A DNA stretch of 64,000 nucleotides from Deroplatys truncata (lineage: Eukaryota > Arthropoda > Insecta > Mantodea > Mantidae): positions 47,490,067-47,554,066 of the forward strand of contig CM060983.1 of NCBI GenBank assembly GCA_030765065.1, given 5' to 3'. Positions 54,221 to 64,000 of this stretch are shown one piece after another. Every line of letters begins with the position of its first letter. Position 1 is the first letter of the stretch. The translations under genes and the position numbers were made by a program. The notes beneath the pieces are model-generated. The model ran no database searches, was not told the DNA's origin, and saw only the letters and a list, made by a program, of their open reading frames with translations.

Positions 54221-55490
54221 GAGGCCAGTCCCAGAAGTACCCGACCTGACTTATACATAGCGGTTATTGCTTCAAACAAATGATTATAGTAGAAAGTACC
54301 ACCCTTATAAAACTTAAGTTTGAGGTTTGACGATGTTACTCGTTTAGTAATTGTTTGGCATCCATTAATAGTGAACTCTCTCAGCGAATTTGTAAACATG
54401 GATAAAACTGGCCATCGCTACGTGATACAATACTTTCATTTGAAAGGTCTTAGTCCAACTAATATTAAAGCTGAGCTAGATTCTACTCCTTTGTTTACAA
54501 CAGTAAAATATTGGGTGGCAGAGTTTAAGCGAGGCCGTACGAGCTGCCAAGATGAACATCACAGTGGTCGACCAAATGAGGTCGCCACGCCAGAAATTGT
54601 GAAGAAAATCCACAAAATGGTATTGGGTGACCGTCAACTGAAAGTGCGCGAGTTAGCAGAAATTGTAAGCATTTAAAAAAGTGCTGTACATCGCATACTA
54701 ACTGAAAATTTAGACATGAGAAAGCTGTGCGCAAGATGGGTGCTGTGTTTATCTACAATGGAACAAAAGCAACATCGTGTTTCAGTTGAGTGTTTGGCGA
54801 TGTTTCGCTATAATAAAGCAGTGTTTTTGTGTCGATTCATAACCATGAATGAAACATGCGTCCATCACTTCACACCTGAGATGAAGGAACAGTCAAAACA
54901 GTGGATTGAAAGGGGAGAATTGGCTCCAAAGAAGGTGAAGACAGTTCCATCTGCAGGCAAGGTCATGGCGTCAGTTTTTTGGGATGTGCATGGGATAATT
55001 TTCATTGATTATCTTCAAAAAGGAAAAGCAATCAATGGGGAGTATTATGCAAACTTATTGCAGCATTTGAATGATGAAATTAAGCAAAAACGGCCACATT
55101 TAGCAAAAAAGAAAGTTCTGTTTCATCAAGACATTTCCCCAGTTCACACATCTATTATCGCCATGTTCAAAATCAATGAGCTAAAGTTTGAATTGCTTCC
55201 ACATGCACCCTATTTGCCAGACCTGGCCCCCTCTGATTATTTTCTGTTTGCAAAGTTGAAGAAATGGCTTGTGGTAAAAGAATTGCCAGCAATGAAGAGG
55301 TGGAGTCTGCAGTTGATGGCTATTTTGCAGAACTCGGCGGTTCTCAGTATAAACACGGTATCGAAACTATTGAACATCACTGGGAAAAGTGTATCAAGCT
55401 GAAAGGAGACTATGTAGAGAAATAAAGATGTTTTTTCCAAAAATTTCTGTGTTTTCTTTGTAAGGTCGGGTACTTCTGGGACAGCCCTCT
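54221..55490 (+). mobile_element. Mariner-C copy 2, structurally full length
   Basis: 1,270 bp with TA at both sides (54219-54220, 55491-55492). Ends GAGGCCAGTCCCAGAAGTAC and GTACTTCTGGGACAGCCCTC. The left end has lost the first C and changed two bases compared with copies 1 and 3. Confidence 0.85.
54398..55424 (+). pseudogene. Mariner-C2 transposase
   Basis: From ATG at 54398 (MDKTGHRYVIQYFHLKGLSP), the helix-turn-helix region is open to a stop at 54674-54676. It then continues in the same frame from SAVHRILTENLDMRKL. The first catalytic Asp is Asn (TMNETCVHHF, AAT at 54848-54850) and the neighbouring Trp is Cys. The second (HQDISPVHT, GAC 55130) and third (APSDYF, GAT 55235) are kept. A frameshift near 55275 diverts the C-terminus; the true end LKGDYVEK is visible in the next frame at 55401-55424. 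The 228-codon open part is thus catalytically dead. Confidence 0.85.
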
Positions 55491-58094
55491 TACTTCCATA
55501 ACACAATATGATTATAACACTTCAAATCAATTTGTATCACAGAGTTACTCCTGTGTAATTACAGAAAACGCCACTGAGTTTACAAACCAGCCTGTTGCTC
55601 AGATTTCCTTGTGATGGATGCTGACAGAACAGAGCAGGCAAAGTTGGCTCCTTAGAGTTACATGCTGATTATACCTGTCCTGGAGGCTTCACATACATAG
55701 ATGTATACACAGGGTGGTATAGATGTCATCTTAGGTACATATAGACATGTGAGCAAAGCTCATAACAAACTGTCTCAGTTATACTTTTATCTCAGACAAG
55801 AATGATCCTGTTGTAAACAATAAGGAGCAAACTCAATGCGCTACATGTGTGCGGATAAGTTTTGCTACGCTAGTTGTAACGGCGCTAATTTCTTGACAAT
55901 AAATCAAGTAAGACATTACCAGTAACTTATAAATCTGTGTTACAGAATTAATATCGTGTAGCAGTCTAAGGTTACACTTCGGATTCTCTTTTGAGCATTA
56001 TGAAACAATGTATGATCATTAGCCTCTCACCACTTCATAAGGTTTGCCTCGGCAGTTTGACAGGCCTGCTCCATAACTGCTTTTAAATTGTGGGCTTGTG
56101 AAGTATGCAAGAGGTGTAGCAAATAGGCCTAAACATCAGAAGCGACTGCACAACAAACATCTGAAGACCTACTTTGTCCCGAGAGGGCTGCATTGGTATA
56201 GAAATACAACTTATGTATTATACAACTGTTTCATTAGTAATACAAAGTTAGGCTCATATTATTTAACAATAAGTTAATATGTATAATGATGCTTGTCTTC
56301 GGTTGAATCTTTGTGTCTATGTTTATTTATATGTCTGTTGTAAACATTTCTTTCAGAATTCACAAGTCTGGAACACATCTGTGGTGTATGCACAGGATAC
56401 AGAGAAATGATGCTAAACATTCTAGACTTTTCTCTCCCTGAAACTAATTTGCGCTGAGCAGAGTTTAGAAAACTACTTACAGTGCTGTACTTCTTAAAGG
56501 CAGTTATGTGAAAATTAATAAAAGAAAACGCACATGAACTTCCTTCCCATATATTTACAAGAGGATCGTTCTTGTTTAAGATGGATTATACCAGGAATTG
56601 AAAGAAATGTTTGCAGCACTGATCAAGTGTTTACAGCCCAAGCCAATCTCCGATTGCACGAAAACTTGAGCATTCCGCTAATTCAGGAAGTGATACATTG
56701 AAAGCAGCATGCTCTATACATATCCAGACGTGGGAAATGCAACACAAATATTCCTTTGAAGTAGCAAAGGAAAGCCGACCAGCAGTGTGGTGAATGTGTA
56801 TCTGTTCATGCTATTGCAGATGGCAAGTTCAGACACAAACTCAGAATTCCACAAAAAGAACACTGGATATAGTTTACAACAGTATTCTGTTCACATGTGT
56901 CATACTTAAAAATGTATAATTTGGAGTGTAGTTGAAGGCTTGAGAAAGAAATTTGTATTCTGTTTTCATCCATAGTGTGTTAAGTAACAAGAGCTAGTAA
57001 TGCAGCCTGTGTGTATCTCATGTACTGGAACAATCATTTAAGTTCAAAGGTTATACAGTACTCTTAACTAAGCCAATAGATATCAAACCAGGATAGTACC
57101 TGGATCAACAAAAATGTCAGATCACTGAATGATTAATAAAAACTCAATTTGTAATACAGTAGCTACAATGTTGTACATACTAAACATAGAAAAATTGAAA
57201 GCATTTATTGAAATAAAGTGCATTTATGTGTTGAATTACATAACTTTTTTTTTTTTGTTTCCTTTGCCTGAAATGACAAGTCTTAACATAATATCACTAG
57301 CATATATACCATTTTCTTCTGCCAACTTATGTTGAGAAGGTGTCCATTACAATATCCTTGCATATTTTGTAAACATCTAATGCATGTTCTCTTCCATATC
57401 TTCTTTGCTCATCCCATAAATTATTTTTCACAAACTGGTTGTTTTTCTTCATCGCCAGCCAGCCTTACATTGTGTGTCAGATTGTCTGTTGTGACAAGTT
57501 TTTCAGTGATTGTATCTCACATTTCAGCATCTGCATTTTCTGTTTTGGCCGTGCTCTGTTCCACTTTCCTTTCTTTTTGTGTTTTCTAACAGTTTTGTTA
57601 AAGTGCAAACTTGTTTTCCCCTCCCTGCCACACTTGCAGGTTCCAATTTGAAAATGCTGGACTAGTACATCGCAGGAATACAGAGTGGTACTGTACATTA
57701 AAGCTTAATGTAGCAAAAATCCCACAGAACTCTACAGTGCCGTGAATTTTGTAATTAGTACTCAGTATAGTTTCTTACTAAGATATGTGTGATGTTCATA
57801 TCACCATAGACAATGACTCAAGATTAGGCCAGAAATATCAATAGCTGAATGAAGTGTGAATGCTGTTGAAGGTTGGAGTGCCACTCTTGGGATATTTCAG
57901 AAGTTTATGGGTATTCCAATAATGTAAATATTTAATATTTTATGACTGATTTGAAGATGAAATATGTTTTGTATGGTAAGATCCCTTGCTATTTGACTGC
58001 TGAAGAGAAACAAGGACCTGTTGAGACAAGGATTCTACAGTGAAAGATAGATACTCTTGCGCTGGAGTTTCAACAGACAAGACAAGTTTATCCT
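55491..58094. other. Long stretch with nothing assigned
   Basis: About 2.6 kb with no gene, no Y, X, V, SINE or mariner sequence that I recognise. It could hold downstream regulatory DNA or old repeats. Confidence 0.4.
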
Positions 58095-59165
58095 TGCTAC
58101 AAAAGGTCAGGCTGTGTGATATGCTTGTGATCAGCAAGGAATCGTGAAGATAAATTAAAGCAATCTCAGTAGCTTCACAAATGTAATTTGCTTGTGATCA
58201 TCAAGGAATCGCCATGAAAAGATCCAAATCAAATCTCAATTGACTGGTCCACTCATTCTGCATGACAATTGCTTGCTAAGTTTTCAACAGAGAAAGCTAC
58301 AAGGCTACTCAAAAGGTTAAACAGATATGATTTGCTTGTGGTCACCAAGGAATCGTCATGAAGATAAGTGATCTCAGTTGTTTGAGATGCAGCTCATTCA
58401 TTGGTCAATTGTGACTTCCTTGTGATCATCAAGGCATCACCATGAAGAGAGTCAAATCAGATCTCAGTCTTGACCACTCGTCCTACATGAAGTTGCCTGC
58501 CAAGTTTTCACAGACAGACTCATCCTCCTTGCTACCACTCAAAGACCAAGCAGATATGATTTGCTTGTAATCACCAAGGAATCGTGAAGATAAATGAGAC
58601 CTGAATTGCTTGAGATGGAGCTCATTCAATGGTCAAATGTGATTTGCTTCTGATCATGAAGGAATCACCATGAAGAGAGCCAAATCAGGTCTTGGGCACT
58701 TCAGACTGGACCACTGATCCTGCATGTCAATCGCCCATTGAGTTTTTAATAGAGAGGTTTATCCTCCTTGCTGACAGGTCAAGCAGATATGATTTTGCTT
58801 GTGATCACCCAAAGAATCATCATGAAGATGAAAGTGATCTCAGTTGCTTGAAAAAGAGTTAATTCATAGTTCAAACAATGTGATTATGCTTGTGATCATC
58901 AAGGAATCGCCATAAAGAGAGTCAAATCAAATATCGGTCACTTCAGACTGAACTACTCAACAGACAGGTTCATCCTCCTTGCTGCCACTCAAAGATCAAG
59001 CAGGTATGATGTGTTTGTGATCACCAAGAAATCATCATGAAGATAGACAAAGATTATAGTTGCCTGAAGCTGAGCCTATTCGTAGGTCAAATACATGTAA
59101 TTGGCTTGTGAATTACAAGAAGTCGCCATGAAGAGAGCCAAAACAGATCTCAGTTACTTGATACT
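58095..59165. repeat. Tandem array, period about 225 bp, each unit a dimer
   Basis: The anchor CAGATATGATTTGCTTGTG, ATCACCAAGGAATCGTCATG recurs near 58326, 58550, 58785 and 59003, with a partial first unit near 58095: spacing 218-235 bp. Within each unit a second, related block (GTGATCATCAAGGAATCGCC then ATGAAGAGAGCCAAATCAG) lies about 110 bp after the first, so the unit is a diverged dimer. Other shared parts are CAGACAGRYTCATCCTCCTT and ACTTCAGACTG. Units differ by many substitutions and small indels, so the array is old. No long open frame runs through it. Confidence 0.8.
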
Positions 59166-59234
59166 GTACCACTCAATCTGCATCACAAATCACCTGCATA
59201 TTTACTATTAACCAATTTGTGATGTATTAGCTCA

Positions 59235-59410
59235 TCCACCATGCGACTCAGACATGAGTCCACCCGACTTCAACTTTCCCAAAGAACACGTATGGATATT
59301 GGTTTTTCATCTCAGAAGAGCTTACTGAAGTATTCAACAACCAGAATGATGGCTTGAGGGAACAGTAAAGCTTATGCAACATTGGGATTCAATAATTGAA
59401 AAGCATTGCT
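59235..59410 (+). pseudogene. Mariner-like transposase C-terminal relic
   Basis: Reads CDSDMSPPDFNFPKEHVW, then over frame changes SEELTEVFNNQ and LMQHWDSIIEKH. This matches the last catalytic block (PYSPDMSPPDFDLFPKLKEH in relatives) and tail of a mariner-like family different from A to E. The Asp of PPDF is kept. No upstream part is recognisable; the tandem array lies immediately before it. Confidence 0.45.
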
Positions 59411-59596
59411 TATAGGATCATTCCAGAAATGGTTTTGGTAGCTTCAGCATGCATATTGAGTCGTCTGAAAATGTTTTTCAAGTTAACTTAGACTGTATCC
59501 ATATATTAGTAGTGCATTGCAACTAGCTTTGACACCATTCAGTTATCATTTAAAAGTTTGCTCTCTAGCAAGTATTGCATACATCAATCTCCAAAA

Positions 59597-60315
59597 AAGC
59601 TGATGTGTTGCATTCACATTAGTTTCTCCGTTCAGTCTTTGCATACTATTCTTACAAAGGCTTCTGCTTGTTGTTAAGCACAATAAACTTTCACTACATA
59701 TTTGTTGTAGGTATAAGGATATATGGTAGGCTAAAACAATAGCCAGACTTTTAAAAAGTGGATTGCTATGTGATGATTGGTTTGAAATTCTATGTTGCTT
59801 GCATAACCATAAGAAAAAATGAATAGCGACTTACCACTTGAAAAAGGTATAAGTATTTGAAAATTCAAACCAGTACTAAAGAATATCTCGGAAATGGTCA
59901 ATTGCACAAAGAATTTTAGTTGACATAAATTGTGTGTTTTAATGAGATCTATGTTTTTGTGTCACAATGAATGATTTTATAGGCTATTTACAGAAAATTC
60001 AAAGTATGTATATATATATATATATATATATATGAAAAATTTTCCATGTAAAGAATAGTTTCGGGTAAGGTCTTGAAAGTCTTTGTATCGCATCCTTTTA
60101 AGATGCTGAACTTTTATATGAAGTTTGGTACTTAACAGACATTTCATTTTTGAGTTATGCTGTTCAAAGACACACACATGCAGGACATTTTTCTAAAATT
60201 ACCTGTCTTTTTTATTTAGGATACTTCAAAATGTGCATTTCCAGCGAAATCTCAACATCGAATTTTTGGGTGGAATGCAGTACTTCCTACTTAGGTAAGT
60301 AGAATAGAAAATAAA
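59597..60315 (+). repeat. Y13: Y-family element with an expanded TA run
   Basis: Starts GCTGATGTGTTGCATTCACA and ends GGTAAGTAGAATAGAAAATA. A (TA)n run at 60008-60033 replaces part of the interior. Moderately decayed. Confidence 0.7.
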
Positions 60316-60775
60316 AATATCTTACAAATATATGTGCATGAGGTAAGTCATGAATGTGCACATTAACCTGCAATAAACTGTTGGAATGAAAGGAAAGTAT
60401 TGCAATGAAACATTTAAGTAGGTACTAGTGCATAATTTCATAAGTTTTCTGAAAATGTTAGACCTTGCATCCAAAGAATGACTGGATCACTTATGTGAAT
60501 GTTTGAAAATATGTGTGATTGAATTTTATTTACTTGTGTGATTACTAAAAGTTGCTGGATTCTACATGTGCTTAGAAAATCAAGAATGAAAGGAAGTTGT
60601 TTGTAAATGGTGTAACAAATGAGAACACTACTTACTGCAAAACACATCACGGTAGGTTATGTGGAAATCAAAACGACATGGCATGGTACGAACATGGTCG
60701 GTGCACAGTAAGCTATATGTAAATCCGCCTTAATAGTAACCCTAAAGTACCATGAGTTTCATTTAAAGCTGGGCC
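60316..60775. other. Unassigned sequence
   Basis: No recognisable feature. Confidence 0.3.
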
Positions 60776-60831
60776 ATTCTTGCATACGCCAAAAGTATAG
60801 ATTTTTAATGTGATGTGAGTCTTTTTGTGTT
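60776..60831 (-). pseudogene. 56-bp inverted copy of zinc-finger exon sequence
   Basis: Reverse-complemented, this stretch equals 51135-51190 of the finger exon at 55 of 56 bases, covering HKKTHITLKIYT, then x-GVCKN between fingers 13 and 14. The one difference turns the first zinc-binding Cys of finger 14 (TGT) into Phe (TTT). Similarity stops abruptly at both ends. There are no flanking terminal repeats, no poly(A) and no further finger sequence, so it is a fragment, not a gene. Confidence 0.85.
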
Positions 60832-61493
60832 GATAAGGTGTATGTCGAAGTATGCTGTTTCCCACTGGTGGGCAATTTGACCTCCTAGTAGGGTCTACAT
60901 ATTGTAATCTTCTTAAGCCAACTGGTAGAAACCAAAGTATAGCTATTGTGATCATATGTGTGAATTACCTATTGGCCAGTGGCATGAACACGTCCCAATT
61001 CGCCTTCCTGACCAGCTGGGTGTGGATAATAGCCAGTTCCCTTTAGAATAATAGTTCCATAACAAGCTCATGTGTCACAGTTTAGGTAATTACTATTCCA
61101 GAAGATTCTTTCAGGCCGGTTCTAGTAACCTCCCTTTCTAGAACATTCCACTTTGTATTTGGGTTTCTTTCAAAATATGTTACCTCCTTCTTAAAGGAAT
61201 CCTGGGCCGCCCTCTGGTTTTATTTGATCATTTTACAACATCTCGGTTTCAATAAGCAATGGATCACAAAGAAGAAGACATCGTTACACTTGTGGTGCTT
61301 ATATCGTTTTACAGAAGAAGATATTTTCAGCCTTTCGCCTATAGCCTTCCAGATGTTGTGTTTAATGAGTGTGTTGCCATAATCGTTATGTAAGATCTAT
61401 AGCTCCGAATACTACTGAACAATACGCGTGATTCGTATCATTACGAAAAATGTCGGAAATAGCCGAACTGTAAGTACCGTTTGGTCATTTCTA
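60832..61493. other. Unassigned sequence
   Basis: No recognisable gene or repeat. Confidence 0.3.
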
Positions 61494-62659
61494 CGAAGGC
61501 TGTCCCAGAAGTACCCGATCTAACAAACAAATCACAAAAAATTGGTAAAAAAAATCTTTATTTCTCTACATATTCTCCTTTCAGCTCGATACATTTTTCC
61601 CAGAGATGTTCAATAGCTTCGATACCCTGTTTATAGTGAGAACCATCGAGTTCTGCAAAATAGCCATCAATTGCAAACTCCACCTCTTCACTGTTGGCAA
61701 ATCTTTTACTACCAAGCCATTTCAACTTCGGAAACAGAAAATAATCAGAGGGGGCTAAGTTTGGTGAATAGGGTGCATGAGGAAGCAATTTGAAACTTCA
61801 ACTCATTAACTTTGGCCATGGCGATAATGTATGTGTGAACTGGTGTATTTTCTTAATGAAAAGTTCTGTTTCGCTAAATGCGACCGTTTTTTTTCCTTTT
61901 GAAGATAATAAAAATTGTCCCACGTGCATCCCAAAAAACTGACGCCATGACCTTGCCTGCAGATGGAACTGCTTTCGCCTTCTTTGAAGCCGATTCTCTC
62001 CTTTCAATCTACTGTTTTGACTGTTCCTTCGTCTCAGGTGTTGTCATCCATGGTTACGAATCAACGGAAAAACTCGGCTTTATTGCAGCGAAACATCGCC
62101 AAACACTCGAGTGAAACATTCTCACGACGCTGCTTTTCTTCCGTTGTGAGTAAACGCTGCACCCATCTTGCGCACAGCTTCCTCATGTCTAAATTTTCAG
62201 TTAGTGTGCGATGTACAGCACTTTTTGAAATGCCTACGATGTCTGCTACCTCGCGCACTTTCAGTCGACGATCATCCAATACCATTTTGTGAATTTTCTT
62301 CATAATTTGTGGCGTGGTTACCTCATTTGGTCGACCACTGCGATGTTCGTCTTGGCAGCTCATACGGCCTCGCTTAAACTCTGCCACGCAATATTTTATT
62401 GTTGTAAACGAAGGAGCAGACTCCCCCAGAGTAGAATCTAGCTCAGTTTTACTATTAGTTGGACTAAGAACTTTCAAATGAAAGTATTGTAACACATAAC
62501 GATGGTCAATTTTATCCATGTTTACAAATTCGCTGAGAGCGTTCACTATTAATGGCTGCCAAACAATTACTAAACAACATAGCATCGTCAAACTTCAAAC
62601 TTAAGCTTTATAAGGGTGGTACTTTCTACCGTAGTCATTTGTCTGAAACAGCCGCTATA
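61494..62659 (-). mobile_element. Mariner-C copy 3, cut by Z3 near its 5' end
   Basis: The left (3') end CGAAGGCTGTCCCAGAAGTA is beside TA (61492-61493). The other terminal repeat is missing: the sequence stops at GCCGCTATA (62651-62659), 5' leader that in copies 1 and 2 lies about 35 bases inside the end. Z3 starts exactly there, so the missing end probably lies beyond the window. Confidence 0.8.
61558..62591 (-). pseudogene. Mariner-C3 transposase
   Basis: The N-terminal 176-codon frame (62591-62061) is open through both helix-turn-helix motifs: AEFKRGRMSCQDEHRSGRPN, KMVLDDRRLKVREVADIVGI, LTENLDMRKLCARWVQRLLT. It breaks at NKAEFFR, just before the first catalytic block, where a deletion near 62045-62060 removes the MDETW region. 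The second block is also damaged (frames around 61840-61870 lose HQDNAP). The C-terminal 76 codons (61788-61558) are intact from PHAPYSPNLAPSDYFLFPKL to ELKGEYVEK, keeping the third Asp. Inactive. Confidence 0.8.
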
Positions 62660-64000
62660 CGGGATGTAGCAAAAAGGTGCGTCAATAATTAGGGAATACA
62701 TTCCTTGTGGATAGAGGATTAAAGAATGTTATATGAACTTAGGTCCAGAAATTGTTTATTTCGGTTTTAGAGAAGTTTTTCTACAGCTGCACCCCATACA
62801 AGGACACTCAATGACAGAACCGTGGGGTAACAGAAAATCACAGCAAATGTTCAAAGTGGCCTCCATTAGCTCCAATGCATCCGTCAGCCCGCCGCCGCAT
62901 GGACTACCTAATGCGCTGAATTAGGCCTGGAGAATTTCATATTGTCTGGCAGCCTTCCGCAATACGAGCACGAAGAGTCTCTGCATCTGGAACCGGAGTT
63001 GCATAAACAAGAGATTTGAAGTGTCCCCACAAATGAAAATCTAGCGGGTTTAAGTCAGGTGAGCGTGGAGGCCGCGGAATTGGTCCACCTCTTCCTATCC
63101 ATCTACCAGGAAACCTGCCATTCAGAATCCGACAGACAGAAAGACTGAAATGAGGAGTATCTATCGTGCATGAAGTGCATGTCTCGCCGTATTGCTAATG
63201 GAGTATCTTGCAACAAGACAGGTAAATCATTCCGTATGAACCTTCTGTACCTTCGTCCATTAAGACGATGTGATAGTACATGTGGTCCCACCAAACAGTC
63301 ACCAACAATCCCGGCCCAAACATTAACGGAGAATCGATGTTGATAGTTTGCTGGAACAATTGCATGCAGATTCATGCCCATACGTGCTGATTGTGAAAAT
63401 TCACAATCCTATCCCGGTGAACTGAAGCCTCATCTGTAAACAGCACACTTGCAGCGAAGTCTGTATTAGCACATTGGTGGAGAAACCATTCGCAAAACTC
63501 TAATCGTGCGGGATAATCACCTGGTGATAATGCTTGCAGATGGTTCTCACGCAACACACTCCAGATTGTCATATGTTACAGCTAATTGTCAAGTGCTGAC
63601 ACTAGGGTCTTCTTCAACGGCATGAAGTATCGCCTCCTCCAGTTGTGGTGTTCTCCTCGCTCTGGTCTTCCCCAGTCACGAGTAGCAGGCTTGAAGGTCC
63701 CTTTTCTCTCAGACAACGATAAATTGATTGAAACACCTGCACTCACAAAGTAAAATATACTGTTTTAAGGTATACTGAAGAAAGTCAAAGTTGCCAGAAC
63801 TAAAATGATAAAACACCTACACCCACAAAGTCGGTCTGGAAATTTCTGTTGCTATAAACGCTGAGCGTAACTTGCATTATCTTCAGCTAAACCGTACTTT
63901 AAATGAGCATCTGCCAATTCCGCATTTGAGTAAATGTTCCTGTACCTGAACACACCATAATCGCAGAACCGACACTTAGTACACTACTGTATTACCTTCG
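62660..64000 (-). mobile_element. Z3: Tc1/mariner-related transposon, runs off the window
   Basis: It begins at a TA (62658-62659) with CGGGATGTAGCAAAAAGGTG, presumed to be its terminal repeat. The minus-strand transposase occupies about 62840-63960. Its other end is outside the window. The mariner-C3 leader is the insertion target. Confidence 0.65.
62840..63960 (-). pseudogene. Z3 transposase, frame-broken
   Basis: Reading down the minus strand: N-terminal leader NIYSNAELADAHLKYGLAED near 63940-63880, then LRERKGTFKPATRDWGRPER, the helix HMTIWSVLRENHLQALSPGD, YPARLEFCEWFLHQCANTDF, and the first catalytic block FTDEASVHRDRIVNFHNQHV (Asp kept). Next are FSVNVWAGIVGDCLVGPHVL and the second block MHFMHDRYSSF (Asp kept, GAPAH of relatives replaced). 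The frame is lost after that, with the third region only traceable as WIGRGGP near 63085-63105 and PPRSPDL near 63060. This is the insect family with the YSNEEYADMH-type leader. Several frameshifts make it inactive. Confidence 0.7.

Noticed and set aside
54716-55402. A 228-codon frame as an active mariner transposase
   Set aside because: It lacks the N-terminus (stop at 54674), the first catalytic Asp is Asn, and the C-terminus is frameshifted.
58095-59165. CRISPR array
   Set aside because: Units are long, diverged and dimeric with no constant short repeat or unique spacers, and the genome is eukaryotic.

Overview
The window is AT-rich eukaryotic DNA from what looks like a large, transposon-dense arthropod genome, most likely an insect. 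The evidence is one intron-containing C2H2 zinc-finger gene with an intron near 32 kb, at least four mariner families with insect-type transposases, tRNA-derived SINEs, Jockey/CR1-type LINE pieces and Penelope-like GIY-YIG pieces. I cannot name the species. A hemimetabolous insect is a guess from intron size and repeat load only.

The only host gene I can support is on the + strand. A 76-codon acidic exon with a VKEEP motif (16978-17205) carries good splice signals and is in phase 0 with a 1,226-codon terminal exon (49100-52780) encoding 23 C2H2-type fingers. Its 5' end lies upstream of the window. A third possible exon (18592-18766) is not frame-compatible with the finger exon, so it would be an alternative or frame-breaking exon. 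Poly(A) signals follow at 52965-53759.

Almost everything else is mobile DNA, much of it nested. Region 1-15 kb: a Penelope-like fragment split by a Harbinger-like element (V1), an inverted pair of mariner-A copies, mariner-B (itself carrying repeat X1) inserted in the end of a Y element, a deletion derivative of a Tc1/mariner-related element (Z2), and a run of Y elements. Region 15-22 kb: mariner-C1, the upstream exon, X2, Y6 and two SINEs. Region 21.9-30.35 kb: one LINE on the minus strand split by a tower of insertions (mariner-D holding mariner-E and element T2; X3; Y7 holding a foldback element that is itself split by Y8). Region 30-49 kb: SINE families S1 and S2, Y9-Y12, a GC-rich LINE 3' end carrying 5S rRNA-like sequence, a Harbinger-like element split by a TTAA-flanked element, a DDE transposon (T1) cut by a hAT-like MITE in a catalytic codon, and a candidate solo LTR. 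Region 53-64 kb: mariner-C2, a roughly 225-bp tandem array, Y13, a 56-bp near-identical inverted piece of the zinc-finger exon, mariner-C3, and a transposon (Z3) running off the window end.

All transposases seen are broken by stops, frameshifts, catalytic substitutions or insertions, so no autonomous element is evident. Family names are from motif recognition by eye. Percent identities were not computed; statements of similarity come from direct reading of aligned stretches.
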